Counted from the first letter of the stretch, positions 7,674 to 17,005 are shown. The stretch: DNA of 64,000 nucleotides from Aquimarina atlantica (GCF_000626715.1 NZ_AQRA01000001.1:62001-126000); one strand, 5' to 3'. The notes: generated by a model not told the origin, from the sequence alone. Translations and numbers: made by a program.

Positions 7674-8734
7674 TTTACAGGCAATTTTAAATGTACGTTA
7701 AAGCAATTATTTTCTTCGTTAATATCTAATGAATACTCATCAAAATATAACAATTCCAACTGTTTTTTTACATTGGTTAATCCAATAGTTTCTTTATTCG
7801 CAGAGGTCATGTTTTTTGCTATTGAGTTTGAAATATCAAACCGAATCAACTTTTCTTCTACAGCTATCTTTATATCTATATACGCTTTCTTAAGTTCATG
7901 TGCAACCCCATGTTTAAACGTGTTTTCTATAAAAGTCAACAAAATTAGTGGTGCAATGCTAACATCGGCTTCTACATTTTTATTAAAACTAATAGCTACC
8001 CGGTCATCATATCTCACTTTTTCTAAATCGAGGTAGTTTTCTATGAGTTCAATTTCCTTTTTTAACGATACATATTTGTCATTACACCCATACAGTATAT
8101 AATCTAAGATCTCAGATAGTTTTGCAATGACTTCGGGAGCTTTGTCAGATTTGTCGATAGATAAAGCATATAAATTGTTTAAGGTATTAAACAAGAAGTG
8201 TGGATTTAGCTGATGTTTTAATACCGATAATTCTGTAGCTATTTTTTGCTCTTTGAGCTGTAGATAGTCCTGCTTTTCTTTATAAAAATTTGCAACGACT
8301 AATAATATTGTTGGCGTTAAAATTATGGTAGACTTACCGAAAAAGACACGAAGATCCAATAATTTCTCCCAAAAAATGGTAGTAGAATCATAGATGGCAT
8401 TATCACCCGACTTAAAATATCTAGGGATATGATAATATTCGTGAAACCCCACAAAAATGATAAATACACCAGCTAATAACAACAATAAGCTTATCGCAAA
8501 CCGAATATTTTTTTTCGAGATTAAGAAACGTGGGATTAAAAAATACAGGCATATATAAGCCACAATAACCTGGCATACAATATAAATGGCATAATGCTCT
8601 ATAACCTCTTTATAGCCACTATAATAAGACATGTTTACAGTGCCAACAAAATAGGCGTAAATACCTAGCCAAAACAAAAAATGTTTAACTATGGGAATAT
8701 TAAAAAATGTCGATGTTTTTTTAGAACTACTCAT
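7670..8734 (-). CDS. LytS/YehU-type sensor histidine kinase
   Basis: A membrane histidine kinase of about 354 residues. Four transmembrane helices occupy roughly the first 155 residues, followed by a short coiled coil (DYLQLKEQKIATELSVLK) and the His_kinase domain with the phosphorylated histidine in QLNPHFLFNTLNNL. The ATPase N-box is LLTFIENTFKHGV and the G-box is ETIGLTNVKKQLELL. An in-frame ATG six codons upstream (8752) is also possible; MSSSKK is preferred as the more typical opening. It forms a two-gene operon with the LytTR regulator. Confidence 0.9.
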   Translation of the reverse strand: MSSSKKTSTFFNIPIVKHFLFWLGIYAYFVGTVNMSYYSGYKEVIEHYAIYIVCQVIVAYICLYFLIPRFLISKKNIRFAISLLLLLAGVFIIFVGFHEYYHIPRYFKSGDNAIYDSTTIFWEKLLDLRVFFGKSTIILTPTILLVVANFYKEKQDYLQLKEQKIATELSVLKHQLNPHFLFNTLNNLYALSIDKSDKAPEVIAKLSEILDYILYGCNDKYVSLKKEIELIENYLDLEKVRYDDRVAISFNKNVEADVSIAPLILLTFIENTFKHGVAHELKKAYIDIKIAVEEKLIRFDISNSIAKNMTSANKETIGLTNVKKQLELLYFDEYSLDINEENNCFNVHLKLPVK

Positions 8735-8974
8735 ATACGCACTAAAGTACAATTTTAAAGAGGATGAGAATTAAAAGTAGCTTAAAACTGGTTTTTTGTA
8801 GCTAAAAGTAGAAATATAATAGACTAAACTTTGTTTCTTTCAAATACAACTTTCCAGACGTGAAAATTACCGCTTAGTCTATTTTTTAAAATACGAATAC
8901 ATACTTCGGATAGCTTTACTTCCAGAATGTGTTTCGAAATATAAACACCTTGTTAAACTTTTTAATTTAAGTAA

Positions 8975-11158
8975 ATGAAGAGGATTGTAATTCTTTTAGT
9001 ATTGGTTTTTATGATGTTTCATGCTCAGGCTCAATCTGAGTTAGGGAAGGGGAAAATAGTTTTTAGTGACAGCAGTATTCAATTAGATGGAGAGCTAAAC
9101 GAACCTGTATGGAATACTTTGATTCCTGAAGGAGGATTCCTTAATTATATACCCAACAATGGAGATCTGGCGTCTAATACCACTGAAGTGAAAATGTTTC
9201 ATAACGGAAAAAAATTGTACATCAGTGCGGTGTATCATGATACAGCTCCTGATGTTCAGATAGGATCTTTAAAACGAGATGATATCAGAACTTCTGGAGC
9301 CGAAAGCGATTCATTTGCTATCATTATAGATACCTATAACCAACAACAATCTGGTTATTTCTTTATTGTTAATATGGGTGGTGCATTAATAGACGCATTA
9401 GTAGCCAGGCGTAGAGATGGCTTTAACGTAAGTACAAGTTGGAATACTACATGGAATGCCAGAACTTCTACAAAAGGGAATTTAAAAATATACGAAGTAG
9501 AAATTCCTTTAAAGGCAATGGGTTATAAGGCAGGTACACCAGAATGGGGAGTTATGTTTCACACAAGAAATATTAAATTAAATGAGTGGACAACCAGCAC
9601 ACCAATAGATCGTAATTATAGCCAGTTCGATTTACGATTTGCTAAAACCTTTGAGGTAGAAAACTTATCTGAGAATAAATCGTCTCGATTTACTGTAACG
9701 CCATCGGTTACCATGAATCATTCAGAAGATGTAACTAATGATACCGAAAATACCAAGATAAAACCGAGTGTAGATGTACAATTTAATGTAAGTTCTTCTT
9801 TAAAATTAGATGCTACAATAAATCCCGATTTCTCACAGATAGATGTTGATAGACAAGTAACTAATTTAAGTCGGTTTTCGGTATTTTTTCCCGAACGACG
9901 TAATTTCTTTTTAGAGAATAGTGACCTTTTTACAGGTTTGGGAGTAAGTGAAGTAAATCCTTTTTATTCTAGACGAATAGGGGCGAATAACGAAATATCC
10001 TTTGGACTAAAGTTATCTGGAAATATTGCTAAAAAAACACGATTAGGAGTACTTAATGTGGCAACAAAAGCCAAAGATGATACTCCTGCCCAGAATTATG
10101 GAGCCCTGGTGGTACAACAACAATTATCCAAATCTTTTACAACCACAGGGTTTCTTATCAATAGACAGGAAACAGATGATTTTTCTTTTGCAGATGATTA
10201 CAATAGAGTAGCAGGAATTAACTTAAATTATCAATCAAAAAATAATAAATGGACAGGGCTTGCAAATTTTGCAGGTAGTAATACCGATGATACTTCGGGA
10301 GATACTAATTTTTACAATCTAGGAGTTTGGTATAATACTATTAATGTATCTGGGTATGCTGGGATTAGAAAAGTAGAAAAAAATTATATTACCGATGTTG
10401 GTTTTGTACCACGGTTATATCATTATGATGCAATTTCAGAAAGCACCATACGCGATGGGTATACACAAGCGAGTGGCCGTATTACCTTCACTAAATTCTA
10501 CAAAGATTCTAAAACCATTGATAATCACCGCTATTTGAATATGTATAATGAAACCTATTGGGATGATCAGGGTGATGTTACACAAGCAACCATAGGAGTA
10601 AATAATGATTTAGTATTTAAAGACCAGTCGCTTTTGTATGGTGGATTACGATATGAATATGTAAACTTAAAATATGCGTTCGACCCATTAAATAATGGAA
10701 ATGCTATTAGAGCGGGTAAATATAAATATCTGGACGCTGGTTTGGGGTATGCTTCTGCCGACAATAAAAAGTTTCAATACGGTGGTAATGTTAGTTATGG
10801 TAGCTACTATAGTGGACATAAGAACCGGGTTACCATTAATGCTCAATATAGATTAATGCCTTTAGCACGGTTACAAGTTCGATATGAACGAAATGATATA
10901 GACCTAAAAGCATTAGGAACAGAGACTTTTCATTTAGCACGCTTTACAGGTGAAATTTTCTTTTCTAATCGGTTAAACTGGACTACCTATATACAGTACA
11001 ATACTCAGTTTGATAATTTTAATATCAATAGCCGTTTGCAATGGGAGTACAAACCCTTGTCTTATATCTATTTGGTGATTTCGGATAATTATAATCAAGA
11101 TATTATACGCAAAAACTGGGGGGTAGCTTTTAAAATGAATTATAGATTTGATTTTTAG
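8975..11158 (+). CDS. DUF5916 outer-membrane protein with CBM9-like domain
   Basis: A 727-residue exported protein: signal peptide (IVILLVLVFMMFHAQAQ), then a CBM9-like beta domain (about 25-215) opening with IQLDGELNEPVW, then the DUF5916 region with SRFSVFFPERRNFFLENSD, and finally a strand-rich C-terminal region ending in Phe (MNYRFDF) as in outer-membrane beta barrels. Proteins of this kind are often annotated as membrane-associated hydrolases, but no catalytic role is established that I know of. It is divergent from the LytS/LytTR pair with a 240 bp shared promoter region. Confidence 0.85.
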   Translation: MKRIVILLVLVFMMFHAQAQSELGKGKIVFSDSSIQLDGELNEPVWNTLIPEGGFLNYIPNNGDLASNTTEVKMFHNGKKLYISAVYHDTAPDVQIGSLKRDDIRTSGAESDSFAIIIDTYNQQQSGYFFIVNMGGALIDALVARRRDGFNVSTSWNTTWNARTSTKGNLKIYEVEIPLKAMGYKAGTPEWGVMFHTRNIKLNEWTTSTPIDRNYSQFDLRFAKTFEVENLSENKSSRFTVTPSVTMNHSEDVTNDTENTKIKPSVDVQFNVSSSLKLDATINPDFSQIDVDRQVTNLSRFSVFFPERRNFFLENSDLFTGLGVSEVNPFYSRRIGANNEISFGLKLSGNIAKKTRLGVLNVATKAKDDTPAQNYGALVVQQQLSKSFTTTGFLINRQETDDFSFADDYNRVAGINLNYQSKNNKWTGLANFAGSNTDDTSGDTNFYNLGVWYNTINVSGYAGIRKVEKNYITDVGFVPRLYHYDAISESTIRDGYTQASGRITFTKFYKDSKTIDNHRYLNMYNETYWDDQGDVTQATIGVNNDLVFKDQSLLYGGLRYEYVNLKYAFDPLNNGNAIRAGKYKYLDAGLGYASADNKKFQYGGNVSYGSYYSGHKNRVTINAQYRLMPLARLQVRYERNDIDLKALGTETFHLARFTGEIFFSNRLNWTTYIQYNTQFDNFNINSRLQWEYKPLSYIYLVISDNYNQDIIRKNWGVAFKMNYRFDF

Positions 11159-11164
11159 GGATTG

Positions 11165-11204
11165 CTATTTGTGAACTGATTAAACTTTTCCAGTTCACAA
11201 ATAG
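11165..11204 (+). terminator. stem-loop after the DUF5916 gene
   Basis: A perfect 14 bp stem (CTATTTGTGAACTG with CAGTTCACAAATAG) and a 12 nt loop lies 6 nt after the stop codon at 11158. There is no strong T-run after it on either strand, so it may act as a terminator or as a 3' stabilising hairpin. Confidence 0.55.
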
Positions 11205-11243
11205 ATTACATAACAATAAACTCAGTAGAACTAAGAGAGGCGA

Positions 11244-11267
11244 GGTGACGATCGTATGATCGTCACC
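11244..11267 (-). terminator. stem-loop after the NmrA-type gene
   Basis: A perfect 10 bp stem, GGTGACGATC with GATCGTCACC and loop GTAT, begins 21 nt beyond the minus-strand stop at 11289. It is markedly GC-richer than its surroundings. The flanking DNA lacks a long T-run, so intrinsic termination is plausible but unproven. Confidence 0.5.
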
Positions 11268-11288
11268 CGTCTACTCGATTAACAATAG

Positions 11289-12125
11289 TTATTTGATTTT
11301 TGCTTGATTCCATATCCCAGTTTTAGCAGTGTCTTTTGCATATTCTAAAAATGATTTTGCTTTTCTGCCCAAAACACGCTCAATATCATTGACAACTTGT
11401 TGATTATCTGGATTCGTTAAAACATGACTAAATAAATACTCAATTAACCAAATAACATCATTAGGTATTTGCACTTGCTTCATACCATTTATATACTGTT
11501 CTAAAGTGATGTCGTAAAAATTTAAACTTCTGTTACTAGTCTTTGAAATGATATTAATGACATCCTTAAAAGTAATTAATTCTGGTCCTGTCACTTCAAT
11601 GATTTCTCCATTATAAGAATCATCAAGTAAGACAGTGGCAGCAACTTCGGCAATATCATCGGCATCTACAAATGGAATTAATACATCAGACATTGGTAGT
11701 GCTATTTCTCCTGATAAAATAGGATCTAAAAAGAAACTTTCACTCCAATTTTGATTAAACCAAGAGGCTCTAATAATGGTATAATCCATGCCAGAATCCA
11801 TAACAATTTTTTCGCAAGCTTCGGCCTCGACTTCTCCTTTTCCAGAAAGCAAAACCAATTTTTTAATACCTAATTCTTTTGCTAAATAGGTTAGACTTAG
11901 TATAGCTTCCTTAGCACCAGGAACGGCCAGGTCAGGATAATAAGTAACATACATTTTTTCGATACCGTTTAAGGCATTTACCCAAGTATCTTTATTATCC
12001 CAATCAAAGCTTGGTAATGCTTGTCTTGATCCAATGCGAGGTTCTATTCCTTTGTTTTTTAATTGTTCTGCTACGCGACGTCCAGTTTTACCGGTGCCAC
12101 CGACGATTAAAATGTTTGTATTCAT
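11289..12125 (-). CDS. NmrA/NAD(P)-binding atypical SDR
   Basis: A 278-residue Rossmann protein. The dinucleotide motif is ILIVGGTGKTGRRVAEQL (5-22), and the substrate-side block YTIIRASWFNQNWSE is typical of NmrA/AzoB-like atypical SDRs (ergot-alkaloid-protein-like group). The canonical YxxxK pair is not obvious, as in many NmrA members, which sense or reduce with NAD(P)H. It is the last gene of a minus-strand run with the DUF1772 gene 11 nt upstream. Its substrate is unknown. Confidence 0.8.
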   Translation of the reverse strand: MNTNILIVGGTGKTGRRVAEQLKNKGIEPRIGSRQALPSFDWDNKDTWVNALNGIEKMYVTYYPDLAVPGAKEAILSLTYLAKELGIKKLVLLSGKGEVEAEACEKIVMDSGMDYTIIRASWFNQNWSESFFLDPILSGEIALPMSDVLIPFVDADDIAEVAATVLLDDSYNGEIIEVTGPELITFKDVINIISKTSNRSLNFYDITLEQYINGMKQVQIPNDVIWLIEYLFSHVLTNPDNQQVVNDIERVLGRKAKSFLEYAKDTAKTGIWNQAKIK

Positions 12126-12136
12126 AATGTGTTTTT

Positions 12137-12622
12137 TTAAAATATTTTTTGAGTAAATGTTGCGATAAGTAAAAGGATAAATGAAATCATATTTGAAATG
12201 CTTCTGATACTGTGATAGTAATTCCAGGTATTTTCATAATAAGATCTAAAATTCTTTAGCTCAGTTAAGCTAATTCCGGTAATGTTCAGTGCGTCTAGTT
12301 CATTGTTTAAAGGGATATTTCCAAAGGCAGTACTACCAAAAGTGCCAATTGTATATATGATTGTTGATGCCAAGATCAACCAAAACATAGGTTTGTTATA
12401 AAATTGTAAGCATGTCGTTATAATTAATGAAATTAGGCTTCCGAAGAACACAATAAAAAATGCTGGATTTAAGATTTCTCTATTGATGTTTTGCATGGTT
12501 TCTAAGTACGTAAAATGACCTACTTTTTTAGTGCCCAGTATGACCGATACGGACCAAGCAAAGAAAAAACCTGTAGAAAGTGCATTTAATAAGACTGTTA
12601 TAAAAAGAACAGAGGTTTTCAT
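12137..12622 (-). CDS. DUF1772 (anthrone-oxygenase-like) membrane protein
   Basis: A 161-residue protein with four hydrophobic helices (LFITVLLNALSTGFFFAW near the N-terminus, AFFIVFFGSLISLII, MFWLILASTIIYTIG and a last one at the C-terminus). The pattern of an N-terminal helix with FxxA/FFFAWS and a conserved Asn-Pro in EILNPAFF fits DUF1772. Fungal relatives include anthrone oxygenases; bacterial function is unknown. The next upstream gene overlaps it by 4 bp (ATGA), so translation is coupled. It is commonly found next to NAD(P)-binding SDRs, as here. Confidence 0.7.
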   Translation of the reverse strand: MKTSVLFITVLLNALSTGFFFAWSVSVILGTKKVGHFTYLETMQNINREILNPAFFIVFFGSLISLIITTCLQFYNKPMFWLILASTIIYTIGTFGSTAFGNIPLNNELDALNITGISLTELKNFRSYYENTWNYYHSIRSISNMISFILLLIATFTQKIF

Positions 12623-13011
12623 GTCTCAATTTTTTTTGTTAAATGATTTCCGAAGTACAATACAGTGAAGTAAAATTCAACCACAATAGTATAAAACATT
12701 GGGTTTCCAAAAAAATCTGAATAACTGCCGCCATTTGGAATTACAAATACAGGAACCGTTACCAATACATCCAGTGTAATAGCTACAAGTACAAAGGTAA
12801 GTGCCAATGAAGACGGTTTCATGTAATTATACTTATAGAATACATAAGTGCCTAACCATGCGCTGGGAATAATGACCAATACTAATACAATATTAGATTG
12901 ACGTTCGGGATTTTCTAAAATAGGTACAGAATGAGATAAGAGGTAAAAACTAATACCTAAGATCCAAACCACAATGGCACATATAATGCTAAATAATTTT
13001 TTACTAATCAT
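12619..13011 (-). CDS. DUF5367-like four-helix membrane protein
   Basis: A 130-residue inner-membrane protein with four transmembrane segments (IICAIVVWILGISFYLL, IVLVLVIIPSAWLGTYVFY, LALTFVLVAITLDVLVTVPVF, FYTIVVEFYFTVLYFG). Size and helix spacing fit the DUF5367 group; function unknown. It is first in the run DUF5367-DUF1772-NmrA and is preceded by an 88 bp gap from the AraC gene, so the promoter probably lies there or the regulator gene is co-transcribed. Confidence 0.65.
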   Translation of the reverse strand: MISKKLFSIICAIVVWILGISFYLLSHSVPILENPERQSNIVLVLVIIPSAWLGTYVFYKYNYMKPSSLALTFVLVAITLDVLVTVPVFVIPNGGSYSDFFGNPMFYTIVVEFYFTVLYFGNHLTKKIET

Positions 13012-13099
13012 AATTTTGATTTTAAATTATGTAGCAAATCTATAGTAGCATTAAACCAGTAACTTATCCAGAAAGAATTATGATTTATTCGAAAAGAAT

Positions 13100-13951
13100 T
13101 TATACTTGACTTGGTCTGTAGCCAAACTTTTTTTCGAAAGCGTTAGAGAAAGAACCTAAACTATCATAACCAACAGCCCAAGCAGCTTCTTGTATAGTTT
13201 TTTGTTCGTTTTTAATTAAGTTGTAAGCTTTCTTTAAACGTTCGTTTTGTAAATATTTAAAAACCGGAACACCAAACTGTGCCTTGAATTCTATTTTTAG
13301 TTTATTAGTGTTGATTCCAATTTTATGAGCCAATTCGGTTAAGGAAGGTGGGTTTTCTAGATCAGAAAGTAATATTTCTTGTGCAAGATTTATTTTCTCT
13401 AGTAGCGAAGTATTTATTTCTTTTGATTTTTGAATAGTCAATTGTCCAAAATAGTGAGACAATAAAGCCGTTATATGACTTTTGTAAAACATCATTTTAA
13501 GACTGTCTTCATATTTATTGTTAAAGAATTGTTCGACCAATAAAAACATTTCTGGGGTCATATTAAATACTGGCCCCTCAACATAATGGTCTTTAGGGTA
13601 TACCAGCTGGTGCAAAAATTGTTCAAGAAATAGACCTTCACCATTTGGTAATTTGTCTAAGTTTTTAATAGTGGTCGCTATTACTAAACATTGCAATGGC
13701 TTTTGGGTAGAGACATGGTGCTCAAATTCAACTTTATCATCAGCATAAAATGATAAAACCATGCCCTTAGTATGATGAAATTCTTTTGTTTTCTTATCAT
13801 ATTTAACTTTTAGGCCAACATCTCCTGCACCGTAAAATGCGATAGCAATAACTGGTTCGTCAAAAAAACATGAATCGATCAAATTGTTATAAGTAGAAGC
13901 TTCTTCCAATAAAATTGTATAATCGTTTATGTCTATTATTTCACGATTCAT
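13100..13951 (-). CDS. AraC-family transcriptional regulator
   Basis: A 283-residue regulator. The C-terminal 100 residues are the double helix-turn-helix of AraC/XylS proteins: PSLTELAHKIGINTNKLKIE is the first HTH and TIQEAAWAVGYDSLGSFSNA the second, ending with FEKKFGYRPSQV. The N-terminal 180 residues form an effector domain without a named family. It lies upstream of the DUF5367-DUF1772-NmrA genes on the same strand and is the obvious candidate to control them. The start codon lies 24 nt from the first attC-like site of the upper array. Confidence 0.9.
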   Translation of the reverse strand: MNREIIDINDYTILLEEASTYNNLIDSCFFDEPVIAIAFYGAGDVGLKVKYDKKTKEFHHTKGMVLSFYADDKVEFEHHVSTQKPLQCLVIATTIKNLDKLPNGEGLFLEQFLHQLVYPKDHYVEGPVFNMTPEMFLLVEQFFNNKYEDSLKMMFYKSHITALLSHYFGQLTIQKSKEINTSLLEKINLAQEILLSDLENPPSLTELAHKIGINTNKLKIEFKAQFGVPVFKYLQNERLKKAYNLIKNEQKTIQEAAWAVGYDSLGSFSNAFEKKFGYRPSQV

Positions 13952-13975
13952 TCTTGTATTATTATAATTATTGTT

Positions 13976-14139
13976 AACGTTTAATATATGTGTTGTAGCA
14001 AGGCAAAATGTTATCCTGTTTTTCGAATTTTCTTGCTCATTAGTTGCTAACTTCTACTTTCTACAAGCATTGCGCTGAACCAAAAATATAATAATCTTTC
14101 GATTGATAACTTTGCTGCTATGATCATATATATAGTGTT
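13976..14139 (-). repeat. attC-like cassette site, family A (array end)
   Basis: 164 bp from AAC (13976-13978) to GTT (14137-14139). The arms are AACGTTTAATATATGTGTT and GCTATGATCATATATATAGT; the inner part GCATTGCGC is paired with the partly inverted TTGCTCATTAGTTGC. It is the last site of the upper array in gene orientation. The outer edge GTTACCAAC matches 8 of 9 with GTTACCCAC, the 5' opening of the unit it closes (14148-14654). Confidence 0.8.
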
Positions 14140-14147
14140 ACCAACTG

Positions 14148-14654
14148 TTACTTTTTCGATTCTACTTTTGATTCCAAATAAATTTTCCCATCTACTTCGA
14201 AGACCATAATCATTTTTAATTCCAAATCAGAAAGGTCATCACAACAAATTCCGTATTCATTTTTTTCAGAATAAATTTCGGAATATGCTTTACTTAGTTC
14301 AATTACAAGGTCTTTTCTATTAAATCCATTATCATTCTGTATTTCGTAGCCAATTTGTTTTTTCAAAGGGAAATCAATAATAAGTATGGCTTTGGTACTA
14401 TCAGTAACTGATATATCAGCACCATATAATTTTTCTAATTCTGGATTAGCTAAGTTTATTCCTCCAACTCCTCCTTTTTTACGAATATATCTTTCACCGT
14501 TTTCTCTTTCTATCTGAAATGGGTTTGTAGAGACAATCATTCCACCATACATTAAATCAGGTTTCTCTATTTCAAAACTTTTATCTAATATTTTCTTTTC
14601 TCCACAACTAATAATGCATAGGATTATAAACGCTAATAAACTATTTTTTTTCAT
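14148..14654 (-). CDS. lipoprotein of unknown function
   Basis: A 168-residue lipoprotein: MKKNSLLAFIILCIISCGEK has a signal peptidase II lipobox (IISC) with the lipidated Cys at residue 17. The mature part contains a glycine-rich stretch (RKKGGVGGINLA) and a cysteine pair (YGICCDD). No family is recognised. It is a single-gene unit 9 nt from the downstream site and 10 nt from the upstream one, with no room for its own promoter outside the site. Confidence 0.7.
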   Translation of the reverse strand: MKKNSLLAFIILCIISCGEKKILDKSFEIEKPDLMYGGMIVSTNPFQIERENGERYIRKKGGVGGINLANPELEKLYGADISVTDSTKAILIIDFPLKKQIGYEIQNDNGFNRKDLVIELSKAYSEIYSEKNEYGICCDDLSDLELKMIMVFEVDGKIYLESKVESKK

Positions 14655-14664
14655 AATTGTGGGT

Positions 14665-14827
14665 AACGTTTAGCATATGTGTAGCAACAGAGTAAAATGT
14701 TACTTCTGTGTTTGGTCTTTCTGCACATTGGTTGTTAACTTTTCTTTGGAGCAAGTATTACGCCTAACCAAAAATATAGAAACCATTCTATTCATCATTT
14801 AACTGCTATGATCACATATATAGCGTT
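14665..14827 (-). repeat. attC-like cassette site, family A
   Basis: 163 bp from AAC (14665-14667) to GTT (14825-14827). The arms are AACGTTTAGCATATGTGTA and GCTATGATCACATATATAGC, with inner pieces GCACATTGG and GTATTACGCC. The outer edge GTTATGTG is identical over 8 nt to the 5' opening of the unit it closes (14839-15231). Confidence 0.8.
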
Positions 14828-14838
14828 ATGTGCGTTTT

Positions 14839-15231
14839 TTATTTTTCACCTAAAGAATTCAATTCTTTTTTAATAATTGATTTTTCTATTTCCTCAAAAT
14901 TAACTTTTTCGATCTTTAGGTCGGAGATAAATCTAAAAAAGGAATCCGTTTTCTGATCAGCAGCATACCAGATATAATTAGTGTTATTTTTAAATACATC
15001 AAATAACAAAATGCTCTTCTTTTCGATATCAAGATTTTTAGATGTTTCTCTGTAAAACGAATCTAATAATTCGTCTAATTCATTCCGTTCTAGAGATGAG
15101 AATTTTCCTCCATCATTTTTAGTTTTCGTAATGGTGTATCTTTCGTTAGTAGTTGCATTTTGCGAAACAGATTCTTTACATCCAAATATCAAGATCAAGA
15201 CTGTAAAAATAAGTGATATTTTTATTTTCAT
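14839..15231 (-). CDS. lipoprotein of unknown function
   Basis: A 130-residue lipoprotein. The signal IKISLIFTVLILIFGC ends in a lipobox with Cys at residue 18, followed by KESVSQ. The mature part is polar and helical towards the C-terminus (ISDLKIEKVNFEEIEKSII). No known domain is visible. It occupies a single-gene unit, with a family A site after it and a family B site before it. Confidence 0.7.
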   Translation of the reverse strand: MKIKISLIFTVLILIFGCKESVSQNATTNERYTITKTKNDGGKFSSLERNELDELLDSFYRETSKNLDIEKKSILLFDVFKNNTNYIWYAADQKTDSFFRFISDLKIEKVNFEEIEKSIIKKELNSLGEK

Positions 15232-15252
15232 TCGATACTTTTAATTACACAT

Positions 15253-15377
15253 AACGGTCTCGTATAACCGTCAGTTACGGGTCTAAAGTTACTATTTTTC
15301 GGTTAAGCACAGGCATTAGCAATTCTGAGTGGATTAGGACGTAGTCGAATCCGTCGTAATTGCGGTTATACATTGTT
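15253..15377 (-). repeat. attC-like cassette site, family B
   Basis: 125 bp from AAC (15253-15255) to GTT (15375-15377), in the same position and orientation as the family A sites but with different sequence. The arms pair: AACGGTCTCGTATAACCG at one end, and the complement of the other end reads AACAATGTATAACCGC. A second inverted pair is CAGTTACGG with CCGTCGTAATTG. The family B opening AACGGTCTCG recurs at 37228. Confidence 0.7.
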
Positions 15378-15389
15378 GCCAACAGTATT

Positions 15390-16064
15390 TTATTTCCCAC
15401 AATGTTTTTCGAATTCCGATTTTGCCATCTCATCTCCTAATTCAATAGCCTTTTTATATTGCTCACAAGCCAATTTAGTATTTCCAGTCATTAATAAACA
15501 AGAACCAATCATATAGTAATTGTCGGCAAGTTCATAATCATTTTTCAGACTATTATTAAAATCAGAATAAGCTTTTTCATAATCAAGTAAGCCATAATGA
15601 ACTAATCCACGATTATAATAAATTTCTGCACTTGGCACATCGAATAAGCTTTTCTCGATAAAACTATTCGGTTCGTAGTCGATTGTTATTAATTCTCCAC
15701 CTTTGGTCTGAAATGCTAAATCATAAAATTCTTTCGCTTTTTTTAGATTTCCTGATTGTCGATAACTATTTCCAATGTTATAAGTTGCTAGAGTATTTTT
15801 AGGGTCTAATTCCAACACTTTCTGATAATCAGAAATTGCACTTTCGTAATTTTTTAAACTTGATTTATAAGCTCCACGATTAATATATGCTCCAAGATAT
15901 TCAGGGTCTTTTTCGATTGCTTGATTCAGAATTTCGATTCCTTTTTCATACTGTCCGATTTCGTCATATTTTTCAGCTTCTATTAGTAATTCTTCAGCTG
16001 ATTTTCCACAACTTGACAAAAGTAAAATTGAAATAAATATTATGAAGTTTGTTCGTATTCTCAT
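15390..16064 (-). CDS. TPR-repeat lipoprotein
   Basis: A 224-residue lipoprotein (lipobox LLLSSC, Cys at residue 19) whose mature part is almost entirely tetratricopeptide repeats. Units such as YEKGIEILNQAIEKDPEYLG, YESAISDYQKVLELDPKN and YEKAYSDFNNSLKNDYEL show the W/Y-x-x-A-F pattern at 34-residue spacing, and five to six repeats are visible. TPR lipoproteins usually act as protein-protein scaffolds at the inner or outer membrane. The partner is unknown. It is a single-gene unit. Confidence 0.85.
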   Translation of the reverse strand: MRIRTNFIIFISILLLSSCGKSAEELLIEAEKYDEIGQYEKGIEILNQAIEKDPEYLGAYINRGAYKSSLKNYESAISDYQKVLELDPKNTLATYNIGNSYRQSGNLKKAKEFYDLAFQTKGGELITIDYEPNSFIEKSLFDVPSAEIYYNRGLVHYGLLDYEKAYSDFNNSLKNDYELADNYYMIGSCLLMTGNTKLACEQYKKAIELGDEMAKSEFEKHCGK

Positions 16065-16086
16065 AATGTTGATTCAAATTGTGCCT

Positions 16087-16242
16087 AACGTTTAATATAA
16101 GTATCGTAGCAGGGTAAAATGTTACCTTGCTTTTCGATTTTTTTGCGCAATGGAGTTATTTTTTCTAATAGACATTGCTCCGTTACAAATATACAGGAAC
16201 TTCTGGAGTATTATTTAATTGCTATGATCACATATTGTATTA
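16087..16242 (-). repeat. attC-like cassette site, family A
   Basis: About 156 bp starting at AAC (16087-16089). The low arm is AACGTTTAATATAAGTATCG and the high arm GCTATGATCACATATTG. The inner stem is clear: TTGCGCAATGGAG against GACATTGCTCCG. The high edge is degenerate (GTATTACC in place of GTGTTACC). Allowing one gap, TTACCAAT matches the 5' opening GTTACAAT of the unit it closes. The plus-strand sequence GCCTAAC at the low edge fits the integron core consensus RYYYAAC. Confidence 0.75.
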
Positions 16243-16249
16243 CCAATGA

Positions 16250-17005
16250 CTAATTTGATTGATATTCCACTTTAGTACTATTTAAATCGTTCAATTTGGA
16301 TTTTATATCAGAAATCATACCCATACTGGAATTTCCATTAACTTTTAATTGGAAAGAATAATCTTTTAGATTTTCATTTTTCACTAACTCTAATATTTTT
16401 GTGGTTAAATTTTCGATGTCAACTTCTTTTTCGTTTAGAAGTATTACATTGTCATCACGTATTTCAATTTTTACAATATTCTTATCTAAATTGTAAGAAA
16501 AATTCATTATATAAAATACATAAAGAGAGAACGATTTATAAAGTTCACTTTCAAAATCTTTTTCTGATAAATTGTTGGTAAAAGCAGAAGCTAAATCAGA
16601 AGGTTTATATTTCTTTTTTTTGTGAATATTGTCTAGGGAATTATATATCTGTTTTAATTTACTTTTTACAAGTCTTGGATCATTTTTCCTTGAATAAAAA
16701 CACTCAATGAAATCCTCATAATTGGTTTGGTCAAGTTTTTCAATTTTATAATCAAATCTTTCAGGAAGTTTAAATTCGTCATTTAAAGTTTCAAATACAC
16801 TGAGGTAACTTTTTCCAGAACTATTTTTAAGAAATTTGTTTTGTATCAGAAAAAATTCAAATTTCAATATCTCTGATCTGAAATCAATCCCATATTCACC
16901 ATATTTATTTTGAATACATTCTGTAATTTCTTGTTCTATTTTTTTTTCTTGAATTGAATTACAAGATAGCAAGGATAAAAAAATAAATATTATGGTTAAT
17001 CGCAT
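16250..17005 (-). CDS. lipoprotein with ExbD/TolR-like C-terminal domain
   Basis: A 251-residue lipoprotein: RLTIIFIFLSLLSCNSIQ gives a lipobox with Cys at residue 14. The last 80 residues resemble the periplasmic ExbD/TolR fold by eye: VKIEIRDDNVILLNEKEV, then a helix, then FQLKVNGNSSMGMISDIK. True ExbD proteins are bitopic inner-membrane partners of ExbB and TonB; a lipid-anchored version without ExbB nearby is unusual. I start at MRLTII (17005) because upstream in-frame codons lie within the repeat arm. Confidence 0.65.
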   Translation of the reverse strand: MRLTIIFIFLSLLSCNSIQEKKIEQEITECIQNKYGEYGIDFRSEILKFEFFLIQNKFLKNSSGKSYLSVFETLNDEFKLPERFDYKIEKLDQTNYEDFIECFYSRKNDPRLVKSKLKQIYNSLDNIHKKKKYKPSDLASAFTNNLSEKDFESELYKSFSLYVFYIMNFSYNLDKNIVKIEIRDDNVILLNEKEVDIENLTTKILELVKNENLKDYSFQLKVNGNSSMGMISDIKSKLNDLNSTKVEYQSN

